NCBI RefSeq assembly: GCF_003966155.1
Contig: NZ_RXNS01000002.1
Location: forward strand, 248,001-312,000
Source of the DNA: Halomonas nitroreducens
GTDB taxonomy: Bacteria > Pseudomonadota > Gammaproteobacteria > Pseudomonadales > Halomonadaceae
Length of the DNA: 64,000 bases
Direction: 5' to 3'
In this document: positions 44,195-52,088 of the stretch, piece by piece
Layout: the number at the start of each line of letters is the position of its first letter
Position numbering within the stretch: position 1 is the stretch's first letter
Notes under the pieces: generated by a model
Told to the model about the DNA's origin: nothing
Databases searched by the model: none
The model's input: the letters and a program-made list of their open reading frames with translations, nothing else
Translations under genes and position numbers: made by a program

Positions 44195-45169
44195 TTACAC
44201 CTTGGCCGTGCCGGCCAGCTGGCTGGCCTGGTCCTGCTCGTCTTCCTTGGCGCGCGGCCGCTTGTGGCGATGTTGCAGCTCGGGGTCGTCGGTCCTGGCC
44301 AGCTCGATATCGAAGGTCACCTCGGAGAAGGGGCCATCCAGCTCGCGCCTGGCGATCGCGTCCTGATCCTCGAAGCGGTTCGCCGGCACCACCAGCTCCT
44401 CGCGGGTGGCGTAGGCGAAGTCATCAAAGGTGTAGGGATCGCCGGCCAGGTTGATCTGGGTGGTCAGGTGCTTGTAGCCCGGCGCCGAGATGAAGTAGTG
44501 GATATGCGCCGGGCGCTGACCGTGGCGGCCGAGCAGGTCGAGCAGCTGCTGGGTCGGGCTGTCCGGCGGGCAGCCATAGCCGGAGGGGATGATGCTGCGC
44601 ACCGCGTAGCGCCCTTGGCTGTCGGTGATGATGCTGCGCCGCAGGTTGTACTCACTCTGGGTGGGATCGAAGAAGGAGTAGCCACCCTTGGAGTTGGCAT
44701 GCCACACCTCGACCTTGGCCCCGGCGACCGGGTTGCCGTCGGTGTCACGCACCTGGCCGGTCAGCCACATGGTCTCGCCGTCGCTGTCGCGCCCATCGTC
44801 CATGCGGCCCCGGCCGTGCACCTCGGGGGCACCGGCGACGTAGAGCGGGCCCTCGATGGTGCGCGGGGTCCCGCCGGCCAGGCCACGCGCCTCGTCCTGG
44901 GCATCCATGCGCATATCCAGGTAGTGGTCGAAGCCGAGCCCCGGGGCCAGCAGGCCGAACTGGGTGCCATGGCCCAGGGCGTTGAGCAGGCTGACGGCGT
45001 TCCAGAACTCCTCCGGGGTGACGTCATAGTCGTCGATCAGCCGATAGAGGTCGGAGAGCAGGCGATGCAGGATCTGCTTGGCGCGCTCGTTGCCGCTGTC
45101 CTGGTCGAGGCCGGCGACGGTGTTCAGGAAGTCCTGGACCTCGGGGGTATCGAAAATCTTTACGGTCAT
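44195..45169 (-). CDS. catA: CatA, catechol 1,2-dioxygenase
   Basis: A 324-residue intradiol dioxygenase. The Fe(III) ligands are Tyr164 (GGYSFF), Tyr198 (SGYGCPP), His222 and His224 (AHIHYF), nearly the same numbers as in the Acinetobacter enzyme. The N-terminal helical zipper domain covers about residues 1-100. It opens catechol to cis,cis-muconate. A charged tail of about 20 residues (HRHKRPRAKEDEQDQ) extends past the usual end. It lies between catC and benA in one transcript. Confidence 0.95.
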   Translation of the reverse strand: MTVKIFDTPEVQDFLNTVAGLDQDSGNERAKQILHRLLSDLYRLIDDYDVTPEEFWNAVSLLNALGHGTQFGLLAPGLGFDHYLDMRMDAQDEARGLAGGTPRTIEGPLYVAGAPEVHGRGRMDDGRDSDGETMWLTGQVRDTDGNPVAGAKVEVWHANSKGGYSFFDPTQSEYNLRRSIITDSQGRYAVRSIIPSGYGCPPDSPTQQLLDLLGRHGQRPAHIHYFISAPGYKHLTTQINLAGDPYTFDDFAYATREELVVPANRFEDQDAIARRELDGPFSEVTFDIELARTDDPELQHRHKRPRAKEDEQDQASQLAGTAKV

Positions 45170-45214
45170 GCTGGCATCCTCGTGTTGTTGTCTCTGAGGG
45201 ACTCGGGCGTCGAG

Positions 45215-45505
45215 TCAGCTGTCGTCGTCGCGAACCGACGAGGGGTGGCGACACAGCGGGGTGACGTTGATCTCCATGTACGGAAAGAGCGGGAGGTTGG
45301 AGACGATCTCCTGCAGTTCGGCGTTGTCCTGCACGTCGAAGATGCTGACGTTGGCGTAGCTGCCGGCGACCCGCCACAGGTGGCGCCACTTGCCGGCGCG
45401 TTGCAGCTTCTGGGCATAGGCCTTCTCGGTCGCCTTGATCTCGGCGGCCCGCTCGGCCGGCATGTCCGGCGGCAGCTTCACGGTCATTGCCACTTGAAAC
45501 AGCAT
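45215..45505 (-). CDS. catC: CatC, muconolactone delta-isomerase
   Basis: A 96-residue protein starting MLFQVAMTVKLPPDMP, with the family signature WRHLWRVAGSYANVSIFDV and NLPLFPYMEINVTPLCRHPS. This is the standard muconolactone isomerase length. It forms a decameric ring and converts muconolactone to 3-oxoadipate enol-lactone. It is placed between catB and catA, the common catBCA order. Confidence 0.95.
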   Translation of the reverse strand: MLFQVAMTVKLPPDMPAERAAEIKATEKAYAQKLQRAGKWRHLWRVAGSYANVSIFDVQDNAELQEIVSNLPLFPYMEINVTPLCRHPSSVRDDDS

Positions 45506-45537
45506 GTCGCTTCTCCTCTGAATCCGGGTCTGGATGC

Positions 45538-46656
45538 TTACTTGCGCGAATAGTGGGCGAGCTTGTCCTCGTCGAGGGCAATGCCGAGGCCGGGACCGGC
45601 CGGCAGGTCGACACCGAAGGCGTGGTAACGCAGCGGCTCGGCGACGATGTCGTCCTCGAGCAGCAGCGGGCCGAACATCTCGGTGCCCCAGGCCAGCTCG
45701 CCGAGCGTCGACCAGGCATGCAGGGAAGCGGCGGTGCCGAGGGTGCCCTCGAGCAGGGTGCCGCCATAGAGGCCGATGCCGGCGGTCTGGGCCAGATGCG
45801 CCAGCTCCAGCGCCGCCACTGGCCCGCCGGACTTGGCGATCTTCAGCGCGAAGGCGCCACTGAAGCCCCGCGATGCCAGGTCGAGGCCGTCGCGGGCGTC
45901 GGCCACCGCCTCGTCGGCCAGCATCGGCACCCGGAAGCGGTTGGCCAGGCGCACCAGGCCAGCATGCTCGCGGGCGGGAATCGCCTGCTCGATCAGCTCG
46001 ATGCCGGCATCCTGCAGGGCCGCGATGCCACGCACCGCGGTGGCCTCGTCCCAGGCCTGGTTGACGTCGACCCGCACACTGGCCCGGTTCCCCAGCGCCG
46101 CCTTGATGGCCGCGACATGCCGCACGTCCTCGTCCAGGTCACGGGCGCCGATCTTCAGCTTGAAGCCACAGTGGCGGCGGTCGTCGAGGCGCTGGAAGGC
46201 CTCGTCGATGTCCTTGTCGGTATCCCCGGAGGCCAGCGTCCACAGCACCGGCAGATGACCATGGCGCGCGCCGCCCAGCAGGTCGGCCACCGACAGCCCC
46301 AGGCGCTTGCCCCGGGCGTCGAGCAGCGCGGTCTCCAGCGCCGACTTGGCGATCATGTTGCCGCGGGTATGGCGGGCCATTCGGGCGCGCAGGGCGTTGA
46401 GGTTGTCGGCGGGCTGGCCGATCAGCAGCGGCGCCAGGTAGGCGTCGATATTGCACTTGATGCTCTCCGGGCTCTCGGGACCGTAGGCGAGGCCGCCGAT
46501 GGTGGTGCCCTCGCCCAGGCCCTCCACGCCATCACTGTGGCGCATGCGCACGATGACCATCGTCTGGCCGGCCATGGTGGTCATGGAAAGCTTGTGGGGG
46601 CGGATGGTCGGCAGGTCGACCAGCAGCGTCTCGATGGATTCGATCACGGATGACAT
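45538..46656 (-). CDS. catB: CatB, muconate cycloisomerase
   Basis: A 372-residue member of the enolase superfamily. The catalytic K167-x-K169 is in FKLKIG. The metal ligands are Asp197 (VDVNQAW), Glu223 (LIEQ) and Asp248 (LADEA), and the opposite Lys272 is in LKIAKSGG. It lactonises cis,cis-muconate to muconolactone. It is divergent from the LysR gene with about 105 bp between the starts; the start at 46656 (MSSVIESIETLLVDLP) matches the family N-terminus. It is the first gene of the cat-ben transcript. Confidence 0.95.
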   Translation of the reverse strand: MSSVIESIETLLVDLPTIRPHKLSMTTMAGQTMVIVRMRHSDGVEGLGEGTTIGGLAYGPESPESIKCNIDAYLAPLLIGQPADNLNALRARMARHTRGNMIAKSALETALLDARGKRLGLSVADLLGGARHGHLPVLWTLASGDTDKDIDEAFQRLDDRRHCGFKLKIGARDLDEDVRHVAAIKAALGNRASVRVDVNQAWDEATAVRGIAALQDAGIELIEQAIPAREHAGLVRLANRFRVPMLADEAVADARDGLDLASRGFSGAFALKIAKSGGPVAALELAHLAQTAGIGLYGGTLLEGTLGTAASLHAWSTLGELAWGTEMFGPLLLEDDIVAEPLRYHAFGVDLPAGPGLGIALDEDKLAHYSRK

Positions 46657-46745
46657 GGAGGCTCCCGAAAGGCGGCATGCTGAACTGTTGGAGGCAGTTT
46701 GATTGCGCCCGAGGAGAGGAACCAATATGGTTTTGGTGGCCAGCC

Positions 46746-46760
46746 ATACCCTGGAGGTAT
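46746..46760 (+). promoter_or_regulatory. ATAC-N7-GTAT LysR site (CatM/BenM/CatR consensus)
   Basis: ATAC-CCTGGAG-GTAT exactly fits the ATAC-N7-GTAT recognition sequence of CatM/BenM-type regulators. It lies one base before the LysR start codon and contains its Shine-Dalgarno (GGAG), so binding here would also block the regulator's own expression. It serves the divergent catB promoter. Confidence 0.75.
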
Positions 46761-46761
46761 T

Positions 46762-47664
46762 ATGGAGCTTCGTCACCTGCGCTACTTCTGCGTCGCGGCC
46801 GAGGAACTGAACATGACCCGGGCGGCCGCCCGACTGCACATGGCACAGCCCCCTTTAACCCGACAAATCAACCAGTTGGAAGAGGAAATCGGAACCCGGC
46901 TGTTCGAGCGCAGCCCCCGGGGACTGACCCTCACCCCGGCGGGTCAGTTCTTTCATGAGCATACCCTGCAGATACTGGAAAAGGTCGACACCACCGTCGC
47001 GGGCACCCGCCGCATCGCCCGCAGCAAACGCCAGCTGTTCGGCATCGGCTTCGTGCCGTCGGTGTTCTACGGCCAGCTCCCGCTGCTGGTGCGCGGCCTG
47101 CGACAAAAGGAGGATGTCGAGCTGACCCTTGCCGAGCTGACCACGGTGCAGCAGATCCAGGCGCTGAAGGCGGGGCGCATCGACCTGGGCTTCGGCCGGC
47201 TGCGCATCGACGACCCCGACGTGGAGCAGGAGGTGCTGTTCGAGGAGCCGATGATGGCGGCGCTGCCCAACGGCCACCCGCTGGAGGGCACCACGCCGAC
47301 CATGGCGCAGCTGGCCGAGTATCCGCTGATCCTGTTCCCGGCCACGCCGCGGCCGAGCATGGCGGACACCGTGCTCGGCATGTTCCGCCGCCGCGGCCTG
47401 CGGGTGCAGGTCGCCCAGGAGGCCAACGAGATGCAGACCGCCCTGGGGCTGGTGGCCTCGGACCTGGGCATCACCCTGGTGCCCGAGCAGGTTCGCCGGC
47501 TGCAGCGCGACGGGATCAACTACGTCTACCTGGCGGAGACCCACATCACCATCCCGATCCTGTGCAGCCGGCGGCGGGACGAGCCGCCCTCTCCGATCAT
47601 GCGCGAGGCCAACGCCATCCTCGAGGTGCTGGTCGAGAATCGCCGAACGGGCCGCTACCCCTGA
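46762..47664 (+). CDS. catR: CatR/CatM-type LysR regulator of catechol and benzoate genes
   Basis: A 300-residue LysR protein. The winged helix is at residues 1-60 (MELRHLRYFCVAAEELNMTRAAARLHMAQPPLTRQINQLEEEIG), whose opening is characteristic of CatM/BenM/CatR. The effector domain follows from about 90. It is divergent from catBCA-benABCD and would activate it with cis,cis-muconate, and perhaps benzoate, as inducer. The ATG at 46762 follows GGAGG closely. Confidence 0.9.
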   Translation: MELRHLRYFCVAAEELNMTRAAARLHMAQPPLTRQINQLEEEIGTRLFERSPRGLTLTPAGQFFHEHTLQILEKVDTTVAGTRRIARSKRQLFGIGFVPSVFYGQLPLLVRGLRQKEDVELTLAELTTVQQIQALKAGRIDLGFGRLRIDDPDVEQEVLFEEPMMAALPNGHPLEGTTPTMAQLAEYPLILFPATPRPSMADTVLGMFRRRGLRVQVAQEANEMQTALGLVASDLGITLVPEQVRRLQRDGINYVYLAETHITIPILCSRRRDEPPSPIMREANAILEVLVENRRTGRYP

Positions 47665-47935
47665 TCCTGCTTCCGTGATGGTCCCCGGGGACCTCCGGCC
47701 GACGCGTGGGCGTCATTCGGCGAGTGACCTGCCGCACGGGCCCGGGCGTCGCGATTCCCGGTGGCGGTCGGGGCCGGGGCTTCATCGATCGCCCGTTGGA
47801 CGAGTAGGATGATCGCCTCTCCCTGCGGAGCCGAGCGAACCAGCCGGGAGTCCGCTGTCACCGGCGACATGCCGTGGATAGCCGTTACACTGCAGGACGC
47901 CCCGCCCCGTCAGGGCAATGCCGAAGGAGCCCCCC

Positions 47936-48673
47936 ATGCGTCACCCCCTGAACTGCAGCGATGCCGAGTGGCAACAGCGCGTCGAACTGGCCGCTGCGTA
48001 CCAGCTTTGCGACCACTTCGGTTTCAGCGACCTGGTCTGGACGCACCTGTCGGCACGGGTGCCGGGCGAGCCGGGGCGGTTCCTGCTGAATCCGGAAGGC
48101 CTGATGTTCGACGAGATCACCGCCTCCAACCTGGTCAAGATCGACATCGAGGGCCATGCCGTCGATGGCGGGCGCGCCAACCCCGCCGCCTTCACCATCC
48201 ACAGTGCGGTCTATCGGGCCCGGGCCGACCATGCCTGTGCCATGCATCTGCACAGCCGGGCCGCCAATGCGGTGTCCACCCTCGCGGAGGGGCTGCTGCC
48301 GGTGCACCAGTTCTGCCTGGAGATCGGCGAGGTCGCCTACCACGACTACGAAGGCTTCGCCCTGGACCACGCCGAGCGAGAGCGCCTGGCCGCCGACCTC
48401 GGCGACAAGCATCTGATGATCCTGCGCAACCACGGCATGCTCGGGGTGGGTCACGATGTCGCCTCGACGTTCAAGCGCATCTACTACCTGGAGAAGGCCT
48501 GCGAGACCCAGCTCGATGCCTTGTCCATGGGGCGCCAGCTGACCTTGATCCCCGACGACATCTGCCGCAAGGCCCGTGCCCAGGCCGCCGCCTGGGGAGA
48601 CCCCGGCGCCCTGGAATGGCAGGCACTGCTGCGCTTGCTGGCGCGCAAGGGCATCGATGCCCACCTGCGCTGA
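47936..48673 (+). CDS. Class II aldolase/adducin-family protein
   Basis: A 245-residue protein of the fuculose-phosphate aldolase fold. The zinc-type residues are visible in MHLHSRAANAV (His-x-His) and in ILRNHGMLGVGHDV (His). FGFSDLVWTHLSARVPG and LLNPEGLMFDEITASNL are typical of the adducin-like subgroup with no assigned substrate. The ATG at 47936 is used because AAGGAG lies 8 bases upstream; an in-frame ATG at 47918 is possible. It is downstream of catR but probably independent. The 271-bp gap before it holds nothing recognised. Confidence 0.75.
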   Translation: MRHPLNCSDAEWQQRVELAAAYQLCDHFGFSDLVWTHLSARVPGEPGRFLLNPEGLMFDEITASNLVKIDIEGHAVDGGRANPAAFTIHSAVYRARADHACAMHLHSRAANAVSTLAEGLLPVHQFCLEIGEVAYHDYEGFALDHAERERLAADLGDKHLMILRNHGMLGVGHDVASTFKRIYYLEKACETQLDALSMGRQLTLIPDDICRKARAQAAAWGDPGALEWQALLRLLARKGIDAHLR

Positions 48674-48887
48674 GTTCCCCTACCGTAGGCGCCAGCACCC
48701 GTCTCGCCTCCCTCGCACGGCCTGGGGGCCACAAGCGGCGCGCCTATCGCAGGGACGGCGAGCCGCCATTGCCGGCCGACCACTTCGGACGGGCACCCAG
48801 TAAACTGTGTTGACGAACCGGGCCTAGCTTGCAAAGGCCGGCTTCTTCAGTATCCTGCCCCAGCCCATCACAGCCACGGAGCGCCGC

Positions 48888-49685
48888 ATGGCAGCAAGGA
48901 AAGGCCCCAAGTTCTATGTCGTCTGGGTCGGCCGGCAGACGGGGATCTTCACCACCTGGGACGAATGCAATCAGCAGGTGAAGGGCTATCCCAAGGCCCG
49001 TTACAAGTCCTTCCCCTCCCGGGAGGAGGCCGAAGCCGCCTTCGCGAAAGGCCCCGGCGGCGGCGCCCCCGCCAAGCGGGCGAAGGCCTCGGGCGGCGAG
49101 GGCTCGGCGCCTGCGAGACGCACGACACGCCGGCCGACTGCGCCAGCCCCCGACACCTCGAAGACCTACGACACAGAGATCTACTGCGATGGTGCCTGTG
49201 AGCCCAACCCCGGGGATGCCGGCTCGGGCATGGCCATCTACCGCAATGGCGCTCTGGACGAGCTCTGGTATGGGCTACACAACCCAAGGGGGACCAACAA
49301 CACTGCCGAGCTGAACGCCCTGCACCAGGCGCTCCGCGTGGCCCGGGACGAGATCGCCCGGGGGGCATCGGTGCGGATCCACTGCGACTCCACCTACACC
49401 ATCAACGCCATCACCAAGTGGGCCAGCGGATGGAAAAGACGCGGCTGGAAGAAGGCCGATGGCCAGGCCATCAAGAACCCCGAGATCATCCAGCCCACCC
49501 ACGCCCTCTACGAGAGCCTCAAGTCGGCGGTGACCATCGCCCACGTCAAGGGCCACGCCGGCGTCGAGGGCAACGAGTTGGCGGATCGCATGGCCATGTA
49601 TGGGGCCGACCGACAGGAGCCTGAGTTCTGCCGGTACCGGGACAGCATCTCCGTGGCGGACATTCTGAGGCTCAAGCGCGGCTGA
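48888..49685 (+). CDS. Hybrid-binding RNase H (viroplasmin N-domain plus RNase HI domain)
   Basis: A 265-residue protein. The N-terminal RNA:DNA hybrid-binding viroplasmin domain covers about residues 8-54 (FYVVWVGRQTGIFTTWDECNQQVKGYPKARYKSF). A basic, Ala/Pro-rich linker (about 55-90) follows. The C-terminal RNase HI domain has the DEDD set Asp101, Glu141, Asp167, Asp233 and the flexible-loop His223 (KGHAG). This is the eukaryotic-like RNase H1 layout, also found in some bacteria. It degrades RNA in RNA:DNA hybrids. It is probably a second RNase H beside a standard rnhA elsewhere. Confidence 0.88.
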   Translation: MAARKGPKFYVVWVGRQTGIFTTWDECNQQVKGYPKARYKSFPSREEAEAAFAKGPGGGAPAKRAKASGGEGSAPARRTTRRPTAPAPDTSKTYDTEIYCDGACEPNPGDAGSGMAIYRNGALDELWYGLHNPRGTNNTAELNALHQALRVARDEIARGASVRIHCDSTYTINAITKWASGWKRRGWKKADGQAIKNPEIIQPTHALYESLKSAVTIAHVKGHAGVEGNELADRMAMYGADRQEPEFCRYRDSISVADILRLKRG

Positions 49686-49861
49686 TGCCGGCAGCCCTGA
49701 TAGCCCCTCATCGCGAAGAGGCCCGCTATCCCGGCATGAGACCTTCCGACCCGTTATCGAGGTCACGGAAGACAACGGCACCGAGCCCACTGCCTCCGCG
49801 AGGCGGCCTGCTGGAGAAGACCTTGACACGCCTGGGTCTGGCTGGTTATCTGTCCCGTAGC

Positions 49862-49912
49862 GCCGATTTGAGCCTCAGCTTGCGGGCGCTCTACAAATAC
49901 CGCTAAAGCGAC
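49862..49912 (+). repeat. Imperfect 51-bp repeat, copy 1
   Basis: The copy begins GCCGATTTGAGC, passes through CTTGCGGGCG and ends CGCTAAAGCG. A second copy with the same landmarks in the same order and spacing lies at 49975-50025, 113 bp further on. The two enclose a terminator. The function is unknown; the repeats sit at the left edge of a region with mobile-element remains. Confidence 0.6.
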
Positions 49913-49921
49913 CATCAGAGG

Positions 49922-49952
49922 CCCGCTTTAGCCCATGCTGAGCGGGTTTTTT
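49922..49952 (+). terminator. Rho-independent terminator
   Basis: CCCGCTTTAGC, CCAT, GCTGAGCGGG pairs with one bulged base and is followed by TTTTTT. It lies between the two imperfect repeats, 240 bases after the RNase H stop, and may end a short transcript starting within copy 1. Confidence 0.75.
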
Positions 49953-49974
49953 GCTGCCTGGCCTCCAGGCTGCC

Positions 49975-50025
49975 GCCGATTTAAGCACCAACTTGCGGGC
50001 GGGATAGAAATGCAGCTAAAGCGGC
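49975..50025 (+). repeat. Imperfect 51-bp repeat, copy 2
   Basis: The copy begins GCCGATTTAAGC, passes through CTTGCGGGCG and ends AGCTAAAGCGG. It is co-linear with the copy at 49862 and sits about 60 bp upstream of a small ORF with a good ribosome-binding site, so it could be part of that gene's promoter or operator. Confidence 0.6.
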
Positions 50026-50086
50026 GCACGACTCCTCTCCCCTGGGTCGGCGCTTGCCGTCCAATGCAGGGGACCAGGAGACTGAC

Positions 50087-50332
50087 ATGCCCCCTTACGT
50101 TTCTCCCTCGAAGGGCCAGCAAGGCCCTACCCCCAACAGCCCCCACCTCGCCGAGTCCAGCGGCAAGGCCACCGAGCTTCTTGCGAGCCTGGGAGACGCG
50201 GACCTCGTGCGCCCGGAACTGCGCAATGAAGCCATCCTGGCGGCCATCCGCTCGGCGCGAGACACGGCCGACCAGGAGGCCGGCACGGCTCGCCAGCAGC
50301 GCAAGGCGCCCATCGGCAGTCGCAAGGATTAG
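50087..50332 (+). CDS. Hypothetical protein, 81 aa, in mobile-element remnant
   Basis: The ATG at 50087 is preceded by ACCAGGAG at suitable distance. The product is hydrophilic, with a disordered N-terminal third (SPSKGQQGPTPNSP) and a helical middle (GKATELLASLGDADLVRPELRNEAILAAIRSARDTAD). I do not recognise the family. It lies in a gene-poor region between RNase H and tRNA-Ala beside an integrase remnant, which suggests a phage or island origin. Confidence 0.45.
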   Translation: MPPYVSPSKGQQGPTPNSPHLAESSGKATELLASLGDADLVRPELRNEAILAAIRSARDTADQEAGTARQQRKAPIGSRKD

Positions 50333-50474
50333 ACGGCATCGGGAAAGGACACCGGCAAGTATGAGAAAAGCAGTTCTTTTGCGTAACAGTTTGTGTACTA
50401 GCGTTACAAGAGAGGTCAGCTACAGCTTCATTGGCATGACACTGCGCTCTTCTCCCTGGACTGGAGGTGGTCCA

Positions 50475-50690
50475 ATGCACACCCAGCAGGCTACCCACAC
50501 AACTCGCCGTCCTTCCGGAATCGCCGCCATTCATTCGGCGGCCCGCACCATCGCCTCTTGCCGCCGCGATCAAGACGATGGTCCGATGACCGTGGAGCAA
50601 CTGGCCAATGCGCGTCGGGAGGTCGAATACCTGGCCAGGCGTAACGGCATCAAGGAGCCGCTATTGCAGATATGGACTGTGCGAAGCTAG
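50475..50690 (+). CDS. Hypothetical protein, 71 aa, in mobile-element remnant
   Basis: The ATG at 50475 follows GGAGGTGG. The product begins with a Thr/Arg-rich stretch and ends in a predicted helical segment (MTVEQLANARREVEYLARRNGIKEPLLQIW). The family is not recognised. The 142-bp gap before it is relatively AT-rich and may hold its promoter. Its end overlaps the start of the integrase-like remnant in another frame. Confidence 0.4.
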   Translation: MHTQQATHTTRRPSGIAAIHSAARTIASCRRDQDDGPMTVEQLANARREVEYLARRNGIKEPLLQIWTVRS

Positions 50691-50962
50691 GCACCCGCGT
50701 TGACAGGAGCATCCACCGGCAGCCGAATGCTTCAGTTCGCGAGGTCTGTAGATGCGGCGGCTTGCCCGCGGATATCCACGAAACCACTCGCTCGGTTTTC
50801 CTACTGCGCGAGAGCATCGACGCCGAGCTGGGCGACCTTCAGGTGCTGATGGGCCACGCCGACGAGAGCATGACCCAGCACTATCTCGACGGTCACGGGA
50901 TCCGCTGGCAGGAGGCGAAGGGGCCGGGGAAAGGAATGGCGGCCTTGCTGGGCGCCTCGTGA
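50672..50962 (+). pseudogene. Tyrosine recombinase (phage integrase) C-terminal remnant
   Basis: The last 60 residues of this frame look like the end of a phage-type integrase: a degenerate HxxR box (HETTRSV), then DLQVLMGHADESMTQHYLDGH, where the His and the nucleophilic Tyr are nine residues apart as in XerD-like enzymes. The N-terminal two thirds of an integrase are missing, and the first 30 residues do not look like one. It lies about 110 bp from tRNA-Ala, a common integration target. It is probably a scar of an excised or decayed island. Confidence 0.6.
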
Positions 50963-51019
50963 GCGCGCTCAGCCGTGTGGAATTTTTCGGGAATATTTCG
51001 GGAGTTTTACGGGCACACG

Positions 51020-51052
51020 AAAAAGCCGCCTGGCGCATTGCGCCAAGCGGCT
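51020..51052 (-). terminator. Terminator of tRNA-Ala
   Basis: On the minus strand AGCCGC-T-TGGCGC, loop, GCGCCA-G-GCGGCT is followed by TTTT(T). One mismatch interrupts the stem. It lies 18 bases beyond the tRNA 3' end. Confidence 0.8.
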
Positions 51053-51069
51053 GATTCGTAGAAGCTTGT

Positions 51070-51145
51070 TGGTGGAGCCTAGCGGGATCGAACCGCTGAC
51101 CTCAACACTGCCAGTGTTGCGCTCTCCCAGCTGAGCTAAGGCCCC
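51070..51145 (-). tRNA. tRNA-Ala(GGC)
   Basis: A 76-nt cloverleaf on the minus strand. The acceptor stem is GGGGCCT/AGGCTCC, the D-arm GCTC...GAGC, the anticodon loop CTGGCAG (anticodon GGC), the T-arm AGCGG-TTCGATC-CCGCT, and the CCA is encoded. The acceptor end faces the integrase remnant. Confidence 0.97.
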
Positions 51146-51184
51146 ACGCTGTCTCGCCGTTCCTACCTTGCGAGAACGAGGCGA

Positions 51185-51213
51185 ATATTACGCCCTGATC
51201 GGGAGACCGTCAA
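51185..51213 (-). promoter_or_regulatory. Sigma-70 promoter of tRNA-Ala
   Basis: Reading the minus strand, TTGACG and TAATAT are separated by 17 bp, and the -10 element lies about 40 bases before the tRNA 5' end. Confidence 0.7.
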
Positions 51214-51380
51214 CCCCAAAATGAGAAAAATCATTCCCGGGACTGACACCAATTCCCCTTAGGATGATGTTGTGCCACGCTTAAGGCATTGCGAGCCGCC
51301 CGGCATGTCGAGCATCGCGCCAGCGTCATGCCGTGGCATGCTTCCCCTTCCACTCTCAACTTCGTTCAGGAGCACCTGCC

Positions 51381-52028
51381 TTGATCAGGGTTCTCGTTGC
51401 CGATGATCACCACCTGGTTAGGACCAGCATCGCCCACCTGCTGAATGCCGAGGCAGACATCAGCGTGGTCGGCGAGGCAGCGGATGGCGAGGAGGCCATC
51501 CGTCAGGCGCGTCAGCTCAAGCCCGATATCGTGCTGATGGATATCCGCATGCCCGGTATCGGGGGATTGGAGGCCACGCGCAAGATCCATCGCTTCACCA
51601 GCGACGTCCGTATCCTGGTGCTGACGGCCTTCCTCGAGGAAGCCTTTGCCCAGCGGCTGCTGGAGGCCGGCGCCCACGGCTTCATCAGCAAGGGCTGCCA
51701 GCATGACGAGATGGTCCAGGCAATTCGCGGCGTCTTCTCCGGCCATCGTTACGTCAGCCCGGAGATCGCCCAGCGCCTGGTGCTGTCGCGTATCGATTCC
51801 AGCGAAAACCCCTTCGACCAGCTCTCCCAGCGCGAACTGCAGGTGGCGATGATGATCGTCAACTGCCAGAAGGTGGCCGACATCGCCGACCGCATGTTCC
51901 TGAGCCCCAAGACCGTCAACACCTATCGGTACCGCATCTTCGAGAAGCTCGGCGTGCATTCCGACGTGGAGCTGACCCACCTTGGGCTGCGCCACGGCCT
52001 GGTGGACGGCTTCAGCGAGGTGGAATGA
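51381..52028 (+). CDS. gacA: GacA/UvrY-type response regulator
   Basis: A 215-residue NarL-family response regulator. The receiver has acidic residues in VADDHH and the phospho-acceptor Asp54 in VLMDIRMPG. The LuxR-type HTH covers about 150-205 (LSQRELQVAMMIVNCQKVADIADRMFLSPKTVNTYRYRIFEKL), close to GacA/UvrY. It starts with TTG at 51381, which matches the family N-terminus (MIRVLVADDH) and follows CAGGAG. The downstream uvrC repeats the classical gacA-uvrC pairing. It responds to GacS/BarA and controls small regulatory RNAs of the Csr/Rsm system. Confidence 0.93.
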   Translation: MIRVLVADDHHLVRTSIAHLLNAEADISVVGEAADGEEAIRQARQLKPDIVLMDIRMPGIGGLEATRKIHRFTSDVRILVLTAFLEEAFAQRLLEAGAHGFISKGCQHDEMVQAIRGVFSGHRYVSPEIAQRLVLSRIDSSENPFDQLSQRELQVAMMIVNCQKVADIADRMFLSPKTVNTYRYRIFEKLGVHSDVELTHLGLRHGLVDGFSEVE

Positions 52029-52088
52029 CCCGCCCGGCGGCGGGTCTGATAGGATGAGGCTCCCGTTTCATCCTTCACCGGCGCCACG

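Noticed and set aside
43685-45553. A 622-residue open frame on the plus strand
   Set aside because: It is antisense to benA, catA and catC, which are certain genes; the length is an effect of high GC content at third positions.
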